Shown: positions 25,315-34,125 of the stretch, piece by piece
Numbering within the stretch: position 1 is the stretch's first letter
How the letters are laid out: each line of letters opens with the position of its first letter
Source: G963667675 sp963667675
GTDB lineage: Bacteria; Chloroflexota; Dehalococcoidia; Lucifugimonadales; UBA3495
Assembly (NCBI GenBank): GCA_963667675.1
Contig: OY763929.1
Location: 434,001 to 498,000 of the forward strand
Length of the DNA stretch: 64,000 nucleotides
Direction of reading: 5' to 3'
Position numbers and translations under genes: made by a program
Notes under the pieces: model-generated
What the model was told of the DNA's origin: nothing
The model's database searches: none
Seen by the model: only the letters and a program-made list of their open reading frames with translations

Positions 25315-26187
25315 GTGCAGTTGGGCGTTGTTTTTCCCCAGACGGAGATTGGAGCCGACCCCGGAGCCGTAAAAGACTACGCCCAGGCCGCCGAGTCGCT
25401 GGGCTACCAGCACCTGGTGGTCATCGAGCACGTCCTGGGGGCCGAAGCCGCCAATCATCCGGGCTGGGACGGGCCCTATACCCATACCGACCTGTTCCAC
25501 GAGCCCTTTGTCGTGCTGGGATATTTGGCTGGCTTTACCGAGAAAATCCAACTGACAACCGGCGTGGTGGTCCTGGGCCAGCGCCAGACCGCCCTTGTCG
25601 CCAAGCAGGCTGCACAGGTGGACGTGATGTCCGGGGGCCGCCTGCGATTGGGCGTCGGCGTCGGTTGGAACCCCGTCGAATACCAGGCCCTTGGCGAAGA
25701 CTTCAGCAACCGCGGGCGCCGCTGCGCCGAGCAGATTGCGCTGATGCGGGCTTTGTGGGCCCAGGAAGTGGTGAATTTCGAGGGCCTATACCACCGCGTG
25801 ACCCACGCCGGGATCAACCCCTTGCCGGTGCAGCGTCCCATCCCCGTGTGGATGGGCGGCAACGCCGATGCGGTGCTACGCCGCATCGCCCAGACCGCCG
25901 ATGGCTGGTTCCCCATGTTCCAACAACCGGACCAGCAGGCCCGGGAGCGCATCGAGCTGATGCGGGAGTACGCCAGGGAAGCAGGGCGGGAACCCCTGTC
26001 CATCGGCATAGAGGCGTGGATTAGCTTTGGAGCCCCGGGCGGCCCGGACGGCTGGCAAAAGGCGGCAAACGATTGGACCGAAGCCGGGGCCACCCACCTG
26101 TCGCTTAACACCATGCACGCCGGCTTTACGTCGCCTGACCAGCATATAGACGCCCTCAGGCGGTTCAAAGAGGCCGTTTCCGTTTAG
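25315..26187 (+). CDS. LLM class (F420-type) oxidoreductase, tandem copy 1
   Basis: The gene is read from the GTG at 25315, with AGGAGG upstream. The 290-residue product is a luciferase-like barrel of the TIGR03619-like F420 group: LGVVFPQTEIGADPGAV, HVLGAEAANHPGW, GRLRLGVGVGWNPVEYQALGE, PVWMGGNADAVLRR. Two close paralogues follow directly. Such enzymes oxidise or reduce small organic molecules with F420 or FMN; the substrate is unknown. Confidence 0.9.
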   Translation: MQLGVVFPQTEIGADPGAVKDYAQAAESLGYQHLVVIEHVLGAEAANHPGWDGPYTHTDLFHEPFVVLGYLAGFTEKIQLTTGVVVLGQRQTALVAKQAAQVDVMSGGRLRLGVGVGWNPVEYQALGEDFSNRGRRCAEQIALMRALWAQEVVNFEGLYHRVTHAGINPLPVQRPIPVWMGGNADAVLRRIAQTADGWFPMFQQPDQQARERIELMREYAREAGREPLSIGIEAWISFGAPGGPDGWQKAANDWTEAGATHLSLNTMHAGFTSPDQHIDALRRFKEAVSV

Positions 26188-26237
26188 CCGCCTGGATTTC
26201 TCACTACCTACGGCATTTCAGCGCCAAGGAGACCGTT

Positions 26238-27107
26238 ATGAAAATTGGAGCCATCCTCCCCCAGACCGAAATCGGTGCGGATCCGGGAGCGGTGCGGGAA
26301 TTCGCCCAGGCCGCCGAAGACCTGGGCTATGAGCACCTGATTGCCTTCGACCACGTCCTGGGCGTCGACGCCTCCAGGCATCCGGGCTTTGCGGGACCGT
26401 ACAACCATACCCACATGTTCCACGAGCCTTTCGTGACGTTCGGGTACCTGGCGGGCCTGACCAAGAGCATCGAGATGGTGACCGGCATCCTGATACTGGG
26501 GCAGCGTCAGACGGCCCTGGTGGCCAAGCAGGCCGCCGAGGTGGACGTGTTGACCGGGGGACGGCTGCGGCTGGGCATCGGCGTCGGCTGGAACGCGGCG
26601 GAGTGTGAGGCCCTGGGTGAGAATTTTCGCACCCGCGGCCGCCGCTGCGCCGAGCAGATAGAGCTTATGCGGGCGTTGTGGACCAACGACGTGGTGAACT
26701 TCGAGGGGAAGTATCACCGGGTGACCCACGCCGGCATAAATCCCCTGCCGGTGCAGCGTCCCATCCCGGTCTGGATAGGCGGTCACGCCGAGGCGGTGCT
26801 GCGGCGAATCGGCCAAATCGCCGACGGCTGGTTCCCGCTGTTAGGCCTGGATGCCGGGGCCTTGGAGGCCGTCGCCCGGGTGCGGGAGTACACCAGGGAG
26901 GCCGGCCGGGACCCGGCGTCGGTGGGAGTAGAGGGCAGGGTCCGCCTCTCGGAAAGCCCCAACCCCGAAGACTGGCAAAGGGTCGTAAATATCTGGGCCG
27001 AGGCGGAGGCATCCCACCTGAGCATCAATACCATGAACGCCGGGCTTACGGGGCCCGACCAGCACATTGAAGCCATCCGCCGGTTCAAAGAGGCTGTCTC
27101 CGGATAG
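26238..27107 (+). CDS. LLM class (F420-type) oxidoreductase, tandem copy 2
   Basis: The 289-residue paralogue of the preceding gene shares almost all motifs (GAILPQTEIGADPGAV, RLRLGIGVGWNAAECEALGE, THAGINPLPVQRPIPVW). AAGGAG lies before the ATG. It differs most in the C-terminal third, near the active-site opening, which suggests a different substrate. It is about 50 bases from each neighbour, so the three are probably co-transcribed. Confidence 0.9.
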   Translation: MKIGAILPQTEIGADPGAVREFAQAAEDLGYEHLIAFDHVLGVDASRHPGFAGPYNHTHMFHEPFVTFGYLAGLTKSIEMVTGILILGQRQTALVAKQAAEVDVLTGGRLRLGIGVGWNAAECEALGENFRTRGRRCAEQIELMRALWTNDVVNFEGKYHRVTHAGINPLPVQRPIPVWIGGHAEAVLRRIGQIADGWFPLLGLDAGALEAVARVREYTREAGRDPASVGVEGRVRLSESPNPEDWQRVVNIWAEAEASHLSINTMNAGLTGPDQHIEAIRRFKEAVSG

Positions 27108-27148
27108 CCGCCGGCCGTCCATGGGGATACCGGCGTGAGAGAACCCAC

Positions 27149-28015
27149 ATGCGTCTAGGAGCCATTTTCCCGCAGAAAGAAATCGGGGCCGACCCGGCGG
27201 CGGTGCGCGACTACGCCCAGGCCGCCGAGGACCTGGGTTACGACCACCTGCTGGTCTACGACCACGTGCTGGGCGCCGACGCCTCCAGGCATGAGGGCTG
27301 GAAAGGACTGTCCCACATTGACATGTTCCATGAGCCGTTTGTGCTGTTCGGGTACCTGGGGGCGGTCACGAAAAAAATCGAAATGGTGACCGGCATCCTG
27401 ATACTGGGGCAGCGGCAGACGGCCCTGGTGGCCAAGCAGGCGGCACAGGCGGACTTGATGACTGGAGGCCGGCTGCGCCTGGGCGTGGGCATCGGCTGGA
27501 ACGCGGTGGAGTACGAGGCCCTGGGCGAGAACTTCCAGGACCGAGCCCGCCGCTTCACCGAGCAGGTGGAGCTTATGCGGGCTTTGTGGACCAACGACGT
27601 GGTGAACTTCGAGGGAAAGTATCACCGGGTGACCCACGCCGGGATCAATCCACTGCCGGTCCAGCGTCCCATCCCCGTCTGGCTGGGCGGCTATTCCGAC
27701 CAGGTATTGCGCCGGACTGCCCGCATCGGCGACGGCCTGATTCCCCAGTTTGCCCCCGACGACGCGGGGCGGGAGCGCATAGCCCGGATGCGGGAGTACG
27801 CCGCCGAAATCGGCCGCGACCCTATGTCCATTGGCATCGACGGTTTCGTCTACGCGAAAGACCCCCTCAACCTTGACGATGCGCACAAGGAGGCCCGGGC
27901 CTGGACGGACCTGGGAGCTACCCACCTGTCGTTCAACACCATGAACCTGGGCCTGCAGGGGCCGGACCAGCACATAGAGGCCATCCGCCGGTTCAAGGAA
28001 GAGTATTCGGTGTAG
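27149..28015 (+). CDS. LLM class (F420-type) oxidoreductase, tandem copy 3
   Basis: The 288-residue third paralogue opens with LGAIFPQKEIGADPAAV and contains RLRLGVGIGWNAVEYEALGE and PVWLGGYSDQVLRR. It is closer to copy 2 over the middle (QVELMRALWTNDVVNFEGKYHRVTHAG). The triplet arose by tandem duplication. It ends 35 bases before the A+T-richer methyltransferase gene. Confidence 0.9.
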   Translation: MRLGAIFPQKEIGADPAAVRDYAQAAEDLGYDHLLVYDHVLGADASRHEGWKGLSHIDMFHEPFVLFGYLGAVTKKIEMVTGILILGQRQTALVAKQAAQADLMTGGRLRLGVGIGWNAVEYEALGENFQDRARRFTEQVELMRALWTNDVVNFEGKYHRVTHAGINPLPVQRPIPVWLGGYSDQVLRRTARIGDGLIPQFAPDDAGRERIARMREYAAEIGRDPMSIGIDGFVYAKDPLNLDDAHKEARAWTDLGATHLSFNTMNLGLQGPDQHIEAIRRFKEEYSV

Positions 28016-28050
28016 ACTGTGTTGGGGGCACGGCAACTAAAGCGGGCGAG

Positions 28051-29487
28051 ATGGACGAAGTAAATTCCAAGGACGCTATGCATCCAGCAGTGTCGCGATA
28101 TATGTGTCGGGCCGATGGCCTACATTTCGGGTCGCAACCGACGGAAACATTGAATCAGTCGGTTCGGCATATCATTTGTGGGGACGCCGTGGATGTCCTC
28201 AGAAGGCTGCCACCTGACTGTGTAGATCTTGTTCATAGCAGTCCGCCCTACAACATTTCTCGACCATACCAATCGAGCGCCGACGATAATACCTCGGCAA
28301 AAGCCTACGAGGACTTCCTTGAAGCAACGATTAATGAATTGAAACGCGTTCTCCGTCCCGGCGGATCAGTATTCTGGCAGACAGGATATACTCAGAACGG
28401 TGGCAGCTTAGGAGAGATAGTCCCTATCGACATCATGAGCTACCGCATTTTCCATGGTGGAGCCAACCCGTTTTTGCTGTGGGATAGAATCATTTGGCGG
28501 TATTGGGGTGGTCACGCCTTCACAAGAAAGTTCACGAACAAGCACGAATCCATTCTTTGGTTCGTTAAGCCCGGCGGGCAGCCGAAATTTGCTGTTGACT
28601 CTGTTAGGGAACAAGCTAAAGAGTATGACAAGCGCAACAACTTTTGGGGACGTAACCCCGGGAACGTGTGGGAAGTGGATCGGGTTGCCTTCGGTTCTAC
28701 CGAGCAGACATCGCATATAGCAGTGTTTCCGGAGGAAATAACCGAGCGAATAGTGCGGGCTTGTTCTGAGCCGGGAGATCTGGTGCTAGACCCATTCGCA
28801 GGTAGCGGTACTGTACCCAAGGTGGCGCAAGGACTAGGCCGCCGTTGGTTTGGAATAGAGATTTCACCTCTGTACGCTCGTGAAGCTGCGGTTCGCGTAG
28901 GTTTCCAGCAACCCGGAGAATCGGACTCTTTGGCAGCGGAGCTAGTGAAAAGGCTGGCTTTCCATGGTAGGCGAGGCACACTTAATATCAGTCAAGTAAG
29001 CGAGAGACTTCAATTGTGGTTATATCAGGCATCTATCGGTGAGCAACTGGAAGCCTTTGAATCTGATGTGGCGTCCGTATTTGACGATGGCACCGGCCGA
29101 AACCATACCAAACGTAATGTATGGACCAAGTACGATGCCCGCTTGGGAGAAGCGCATTCTGGTGACCCTGTTGCCCAGGCCGATCAAATGCTTTGTCGTT
29201 GCTATAAATTAAGACGGCGTTTCAACGGAGTTACGCGATTTAAGTCCGCTCTGACAGCACTCGGCGCCGTATCTCTCAATGTTGCTACTATGGACCAAGC
29301 TAATTCATACATTGCTAGGATTGCCAGCCAGGAACCATCTTCATTCGAGATAGACCACGATGCGCTGACGTTTGTTTCTCCGACCCGCCGAATCACAACC
29401 CAAGTGGCGAACTCGGAGGAGTATGTCCCTGCTGACGGTGCCCCACCCCCGGTTGAAGAAAGTCATCAACCACGGTTAGCCTTATGA
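28051..29487 (+). CDS. site-specific DNA methyltransferase (N4-cytosine/N6-adenine, beta-type order)
   Basis: The 478-residue protein has catalytic motif SSPPYN (63-68) before the SAM-binding motif DPFAGSGT (247-254), the order of beta-class amino-methyltransferases. About 200 further residues at the C-terminus are not typical of the catalytic core and may recognise DNA. The next gene overlaps by four bases and encodes an HKD nuclease, so together they form a restriction-modification pair. The codon composition is clearly more A+T-rich than in the flavoenzyme genes before it, a sign of horizontal transfer. Confidence 0.88.
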   Translation: MDEVNSKDAMHPAVSRYMCRADGLHFGSQPTETLNQSVRHIICGDAVDVLRRLPPDCVDLVHSSPPYNISRPYQSSADDNTSAKAYEDFLEATINELKRVLRPGGSVFWQTGYTQNGGSLGEIVPIDIMSYRIFHGGANPFLLWDRIIWRYWGGHAFTRKFTNKHESILWFVKPGGQPKFAVDSVREQAKEYDKRNNFWGRNPGNVWEVDRVAFGSTEQTSHIAVFPEEITERIVRACSEPGDLVLDPFAGSGTVPKVAQGLGRRWFGIEISPLYAREAAVRVGFQQPGESDSLAAELVKRLAFHGRRGTLNISQVSERLQLWLYQASIGEQLEAFESDVASVFDDGTGRNHTKRNVWTKYDARLGEAHSGDPVAQADQMLCRCYKLRRRFNGVTRFKSALTALGAVSLNVATMDQANSYIARIASQEPSSFEIDHDALTFVSPTRRITTQVANSEEYVPADGAPPPVEESHQPRLAL

Positions 29488-30455
29488 GCGAGTGGCTTTC
29501 TCCAAGCCTCAATGACCTGAATGATGTGGTCGCTACAGCTGAGGGCCAGTTGCTTCTCTGTAGTCCGTATATATCTAAACCGGGATTGAACATCATCGCT
29601 GGAGCGTTGCCTTCTACAGTGAATCGGATCGAGATTTGGACAAAGCTCGACCCTCACGATTGGCTTACCGGCGCAACTGACCCGGAGGGACTACTCGACT
29701 TTATCGAACAAGTTCAGCCCCAGTTAGAAAGCGTATCGATGCGCCAATCTCCCAGGCTCCATGCCAAAATTGTAGCCTCAGACGGGCCGCAAGCAATGGC
29801 TGGGTCCGCAAACATCACCGGTGGTGGATTTGGCGGTAACCTAGAGGTAGTTCGACGGGTTTCAGGGAGTGAACTGGGTCAACTCAGGACATTCATTGGC
29901 TCATTGAGGCCGAGTTTAACTCAAGTGGCTTTAGACCAATTTAGGGAGTTCGTTTCCCAATGCGCCGCAAAGATTGATTCGCAAGAGGCGCTACTGGCCT
30001 TAATTCGAGAGGAGATGCCGCCGCCAAGTCTTGGCCCTGAACCCCTCTTGTCCTACGGTGAGTTTCTTGGATTCCTAGATGATTTCGACGGTTCTTTGGC
30101 TAACGATATCCTTCGTATCGCTCGCAACCTGGATGGTAACAACAATACCGGCAAAGTGAAGCAAGCATTTTATGGCGTTCAGCGGTTTCTTCAAGAATAT
30201 TCCCAGCACCGGGACGCGGTCGCAAGGTTGCCCGACACGGAATGGTTCGATGTCGGCAACTCCCCGCTGGATTCAGATTGGCGAAGATTTTTGCAAGATT
30301 ATTCGACAGAGGTTAATACCGCACATGGTTACTCCATCCCCATACTCACCGGATATCTGACGCCCTCATCTGGAGGGTTTAGAACCGGCGGAGGTGGAGG
30401 AGATAATGAGTTAAAACGGGTCTGGCCATTCGTGGGTAGATTTATGGCCGCCTAG
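29484..30455 (+). CDS. PLD/HKD-family nuclease, likely restriction endonuclease
   Basis: The 323-residue protein carries one perfect HKD motif, HxKx4Dx6GSxN (His93, Lys95, Asp100, Gly107-Ser108, Asn110), in RLHAKIVAS...GSANITGGG. A single HKD motif implies a dimeric active site, as in the BfiI type of restriction enzyme. The last 150 residues are unassigned and may be the DNA-recognition part. Its ATG overlaps the methyltransferase stop (ATGA). The restriction function is inferred from motif plus neighbour. Confidence 0.75.
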   Translation: MSEWLSPSLNDLNDVVATAEGQLLLCSPYISKPGLNIIAGALPSTVNRIEIWTKLDPHDWLTGATDPEGLLDFIEQVQPQLESVSMRQSPRLHAKIVASDGPQAMAGSANITGGGFGGNLEVVRRVSGSELGQLRTFIGSLRPSLTQVALDQFREFVSQCAAKIDSQEALLALIREEMPPPSLGPEPLLSYGEFLGFLDDFDGSLANDILRIARNLDGNNNTGKVKQAFYGVQRFLQEYSQHRDAVARLPDTEWFDVGNSPLDSDWRRFLQDYSTEVNTAHGYSIPILTGYLTPSSGGFRTGGGGGDNELKRVWPFVGRFMAA

Positions 30456-30479
30456 CGGTGGCTTAACTGCGACACAGTT

Positions 30480-31679
30480 CTATCCCTTGAACAACTCCCG
30501 CACCCGGTCTAGCACCCTGTTGCCGACCTCGTACTTGCTCATAAGGGGCAGTTCCTCTACCTGCAAGTCCCGGCCGATTAACGCCACCTTGTTGGTGTCG
30601 GCGCCGAACCCGCTGTCGGGGGCCGTAATGTCGTTGGCGACGATCAAATCCAGACCCTTGCCTTGGAGCTTGGCCTTGGCGTTGGCCAGCAGGTTTTCGC
30701 TCTCGGCGGAGAAGCCGACCCTTACGAAGTCGCCCTGCGCCGCTTCCAGGATGTCCTCGGTCTTGGCCAGGTCGATGGACAACGCATCGGCTGACTTCTT
30801 TATCTTTTCAGGCGACGCATCGGCAGGCCGGTAGTCCGCCACGGCCGCGGCCATAATCAAGGCGTCCGCCCCCTCCACCTGGCCCAGCACCGCTTCGGAC
30901 ATCTCATGGGCCGACGTCACCTTCACCGTCTGCACCAGCGGCGGGTCGGGCAGGCTGGTGGGCCCGGCAACCAGCACCACCGCCGCTCCCCGGTCTCGGG
31001 CCGCTTCGGCGATGGCATATCCCATCTTTCCCGACGAGTGGTTGGTGATGGCCCGCACCGGGTCAATGGCCTCCCAGGTCCCTCCTGCGCTTACCACTAT
31101 GGATCGTCCGGCCAGGTCGCCCTCCTGGCCCAGGGCGGCGGCGATGTGGCCCAGCAGCTCCGATGGCTCCACCAGGCGGCCCGTGCCCGTCAGCCCGGAT
31201 GCCAGCCTGCCCGAGGCCGGGCCGGCTATGATCACGCCCCGCTCCCGCAGCTTGGCCAGGTTCTCCTGCGTTGCCGGATGGTCGTACATGTTGGCGTCCA
31301 TGGCCGGCGCAATCAGCAACGGGGCATTGGAGGCTATGACCGTGGTGGTCAATGGGTCGTCGGCCAGCCCCGCAGCCAGCTTGGCGATGCAGTGGACTGT
31401 GGCCGGCGCGATGACTATCAGGTCGGCCCGCCGGGCCAGGGCCACGTGGTCCATGCCGAACTCCGACTGGGGATCGAACCCGTCGGTGACAACGGCCCGG
31501 TGGGTTATGGCGCGGAATGACAGCGGGTCCACGAAATTGGTGGCCCCGTAGCTAAGCACCGTGTCCACCAGGGCCCCGGCCTGCTTCAGCTTGCTGGCCA
31601 GGTCCAGCGCCTTGTAGCAGGCGATGCTGCCGGTGACGCCCAGGACGATGTTCCGATCTGCGAGCGGTGAGGCGGCCAT
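30480..31679 (-). CDS. coaBC: bifunctional phosphopantothenoylcysteine decarboxylase/phosphopantothenate-cysteine ligase
   Basis: This 399-residue two-domain enzyme catalyses two steps of coenzyme A synthesis. The N-terminal flavoprotein CoaC domain shows VLGVTGSIACYKALDLASKL and PAMDANMYDHPATQ. The CoaB domain begins at about residue 190 with VSAGGTWEAIDPVRAITNHSSGKMGYA. The length is normal. Type III pantothenate kinase is encoded seven bases upstream on the same strand, so two parts of the pathway are linked. Confidence 0.95.
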   Translation of the reverse strand: MAASPLADRNIVLGVTGSIACYKALDLASKLKQAGALVDTVLSYGATNFVDPLSFRAITHRAVVTDGFDPQSEFGMDHVALARRADLIVIAPATVHCIAKLAAGLADDPLTTTVIASNAPLLIAPAMDANMYDHPATQENLAKLRERGVIIAGPASGRLASGLTGTGRLVEPSELLGHIAAALGQEGDLAGRSIVVSAGGTWEAIDPVRAITNHSSGKMGYAIAEAARDRGAAVVLVAGPTSLPDPPLVQTVKVTSAHEMSEAVLGQVEGADALIMAAAVADYRPADASPEKIKKSADALSIDLAKTEDILEAAQGDFVRVGFSAESENLLANAKAKLQGKGLDLIVANDITAPDSGFGADTNKVALIGRDLQVEELPLMSKYEVGNRVLDRVRELFKG

Positions 31680-31686
31680 TGGCTTG

Positions 31687-32493
31687 CTAGTCCGTGCCCT
31701 GCGCCGCGGGGACGGCGGGGTTGGGGCGCTGCTGGTTGATTTCGTGCACCAGCCGCAGCCCGACTAATGTCAGGTCGGGGTTGATGGCGTCGAAAATCTC
31801 GGTCTGGCAGGCTATGGGTTCTATCAGGCCTCCAGTGCCGATGACCTTGGCGTCCTGGCCCAACTCGGACTTGAAGCGTCCCACCATGTAGGTCACCAGG
31901 CCGGTATAGCCCAGCACCAGGCCCGACTGCATTGCCGCCGTGGTGTTCTGGCCGATGGCCGTCTTGGGGGCGGTAAGCTCCACCCGCCGCAGTTGGGACG
32001 TGTTCTGGTATAGGGCCTCGGCGGCCAGGTTGATGCCGGGGGCGATGGCCCCGCCCAGGTAGGCGCCCTCCCGGGTCACCGCGTCGAACACGGTGGCGGT
32101 GCCGATGTCCACCACAATCAGCGGCGGGCCGTACAGCTCTATGGCTGCCACGGCGTCCACGATGCGGTCGGAGCCAACGTCCCGGGGGCTGTCATAGAGA
32201 ATCTTCAGGCCGGTGCGCGTGCCCACGGTGACTACTAACGGCTTCACCGAGAAGTAAGAGCGGCATACCTGGTCAAAGACCACGGTAAGGGGAGGGACGA
32301 CGCTGCAGATGCATGCCTGGTCGACTGCGGCAGGGTCGACTCCCTTGATGCGCAGCAGGTTGGTCAACACCAGGCCGTACTCATCGGCCAGTTGGCGGCT
32401 GTCGGTGGCGATCCGCAGCGTGGTGGTGAGGCGTTCGCCGTCGAATACCCCGATGGTTACCGTGGTGTTGCCTATATCGATGGTAAGCAGCAT
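31687..32493 (-). CDS. coaX: type III pantothenate kinase
   Basis: The 268-residue member of the CoaX family phosphorylates pantothenate at the first committed step to CoA. The ASKHA-fold motifs are present: MLLTIDIGNTTVTIGVFDG, LIVVDIGTATVFDAV and GGAIAPGINLAAEAL. The length is normal. The gene is directly upstream of coaBC. Confidence 0.95.
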   Translation of the reverse strand: MLLTIDIGNTTVTIGVFDGERLTTTLRIATDSRQLADEYGLVLTNLLRIKGVDPAAVDQACICSVVPPLTVVFDQVCRSYFSVKPLVVTVGTRTGLKILYDSPRDVGSDRIVDAVAAIELYGPPLIVVDIGTATVFDAVTREGAYLGGAIAPGINLAAEALYQNTSQLRRVELTAPKTAIGQNTTAAMQSGLVLGYTGLVTYMVGRFKSELGQDAKVIGTGGLIEPIACQTEIFDAINPDLTLVGLRLVHEINQQRPNPAVPAAQGTD

Positions 32494-32889
32494 AGGGCGG
32501 ACCCGCTGTTATAGACGCCAATTATACGTCACCTGTGTATTAGCGGCAACGAGGCTGTCCGTTCGTCCCAAGGCACTTGAAGGGCCTGCCCAATTTACTG
32601 ACACCCGCCCCTTGCGCGCGCCCATGCCCCGCCCTTATCCTGTAAGCAGGACGTGGAACGCCCTTGCCGGGCCTATCAGCGGACCACCCAGGCCCAATGT
32701 CCCTAAATGTCCTAAAATGTCCCAGTGCACCAGAATCCCGGCCTCTCCACGCCGCCCGCAACCCGCCATCCATGGTTTATAATTCCCGTGGCCAAATCGT
32801 GAAACCGCCGGCACGGCGTTTGCCAGGGCGCGGCGCGAAGATTCGGCCGCCCGAATGCCACTAAGACCCTTGGACATGGGATGTAGTCG
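32494..32889. other. intergenic region between divergent genes with a 10-bp-phased triple repeat
   Basis: These 396 bases separate coaX from the next plus-strand gene. ATGTCC occurs three times at exactly 10-base steps (32697, 32707 and 32717). This is the spacing of one DNA turn and resembles a binding site for a cooperatively bound regulator. I see no convincing gene. Confidence 0.45.
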
Positions 32890-34125
32890 ATGAGCAAGTT
32901 TCTTGACCGCCTGGAGCAAATCAACCTGGGCACTACGGCAACCATGGGATTCGGGGTGTCCCGTACCCAGAAGCCGCCGGGAATGGCCCTGGTGGGACTG
33001 GTCTCCGGCGGCCACGCCAAGGGCATCCAATCCCTGGCGAAGGCAGGGCCCGACGCCGCCTTAGTGTCGGGGCTGGACGACCCCGCGGCGGTCCAGGAGT
33101 TGGCCAACGGCCTGGGCGGCGAAACGCCCTGGGGCGTCCGGCTGCCGTCCCTGAACGAAGAACAAGCCCAGGCGCTGGAAGAGGGCGGCTGCGACCTGGT
33201 TGCCCTGTCGCTACAGGGCACAACCGTCGCGGCCGCGGCGTCGGAGAACATGGCGCGAGTGCTCTGCGTTGGACTGGACGTTGAAGCAGACCAACTGCCG
33301 GCTATCGGCGCCCTTCCCGTGGACGCGCTGCTGCTGCCCATGGGCGATGTCGCAGCGCCCTGGACCTTGCAGGACCTGGCGGCCATAGCCAAATTCAGCC
33401 GCCGGGTGAGCCAGTATATTTTGGTCGAGGTGTCCCAACCGCCCGGCCAGAAAGAGTTGGAGGCCCTGCGCAACGTCGGCGTACACGGTCTGGTGTTGGA
33501 CGTAGCCGCAGTGAAGGCCAAGGAACTGGCGGCGCTCAAAGATGCCTTGCAGGAAATGCCCGCCAGAAGTCCGAGCGCCGGGACCGCCCCGCGGCCGTGG
33601 TGCCCACGTCAGCGTTCCCCGGCGGCTTCTCCCCTGAACCAGGGGAATCGAGGTCCTAGCGTGGCTACCGGCGACCGGCCAAACTCCGAGGGGCTGGACC
33701 TGGAAGGCCTGGTGCTGCCGGACCAGGGCATTATCGAACTGGCCGACAAGCTCACCGGGTACATGACCGAGATTCAACTGGGCGGCGTCCCCGACGTCAT
33801 TGGCCAGGTGCTCGACGACTTCCTGGAGCAGTGCGGCAGCATGCCCGAGGACTTGACGGAGCCCGAAGCCTTCGACGAAATCACCAGGAACCAGCTTGCC
33901 GTTACCCTGGCTTACCAGTTGGGGAGATTGGAGGGCAGGTCGCCCCAGGTGGTGCGGAGGTTGGTGCAGCAGGCGCTGAAGAAATGGGGATCCAGCCCCG
34001 TGGACCCGTCGCCCGACATATCCGACGACGACCTGGAGTCGCCCAAGGAGATGGTCTACCCCCGGCTGCGCCGCTTGGAATACGTATCGCCTGAGGATGA
34101 ACCCCCTTTGCCCCATGGCCGCTGA
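32890..34125 (+). CDS. uncharacterised protein; possibly two genes joined by a frame slip
   Basis: The frame is open for 411 codons. Residues 1-220 look like a TIM-barrel-type fold (GMALVGLVSGGHAKGIQSL, GLDVEADQLPAIGALPVDALLLPMGD). Residues about 270-411 form an unrelated acidic helical part. The 45 residues between them are low quality. From about 33556 the neighbouring frame reads a more protein-like KSERRDRPAAVVPTSAFPGG and ends at TAG 33657-33659, two bases before a GTG at 33661 that could start the second part. Either one base is missing here or this is a true fusion. I recognise no function for either half. Confidence 0.6.
   Translation: MSKFLDRLEQINLGTTATMGFGVSRTQKPPGMALVGLVSGGHAKGIQSLAKAGPDAALVSGLDDPAAVQELANGLGGETPWGVRLPSLNEEQAQALEEGGCDLVALSLQGTTVAAAASENMARVLCVGLDVEADQLPAIGALPVDALLLPMGDVAAPWTLQDLAAIAKFSRRVSQYILVEVSQPPGQKELEALRNVGVHGLVLDVAAVKAKELAALKDALQEMPARSPSAGTAPRPWCPRQRSPAASPLNQGNRGPSVATGDRPNSEGLDLEGLVLPDQGIIELADKLTGYMTEIQLGGVPDVIGQVLDDFLEQCGSMPEDLTEPEAFDEITRNQLAVTLAYQLGRLEGRSPQVVRRLVQQALKKWGSSPVDPSPDISDDDLESPKEMVYPRLRRLEYVSPEDEPPLPHGR

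Noticed and set aside
33540..33665. Programmed ribosomal frameshift within the 411-codon frame
   Set aside because: There is no slippery heptamer at the junction. A missing base or a real fusion is simpler.
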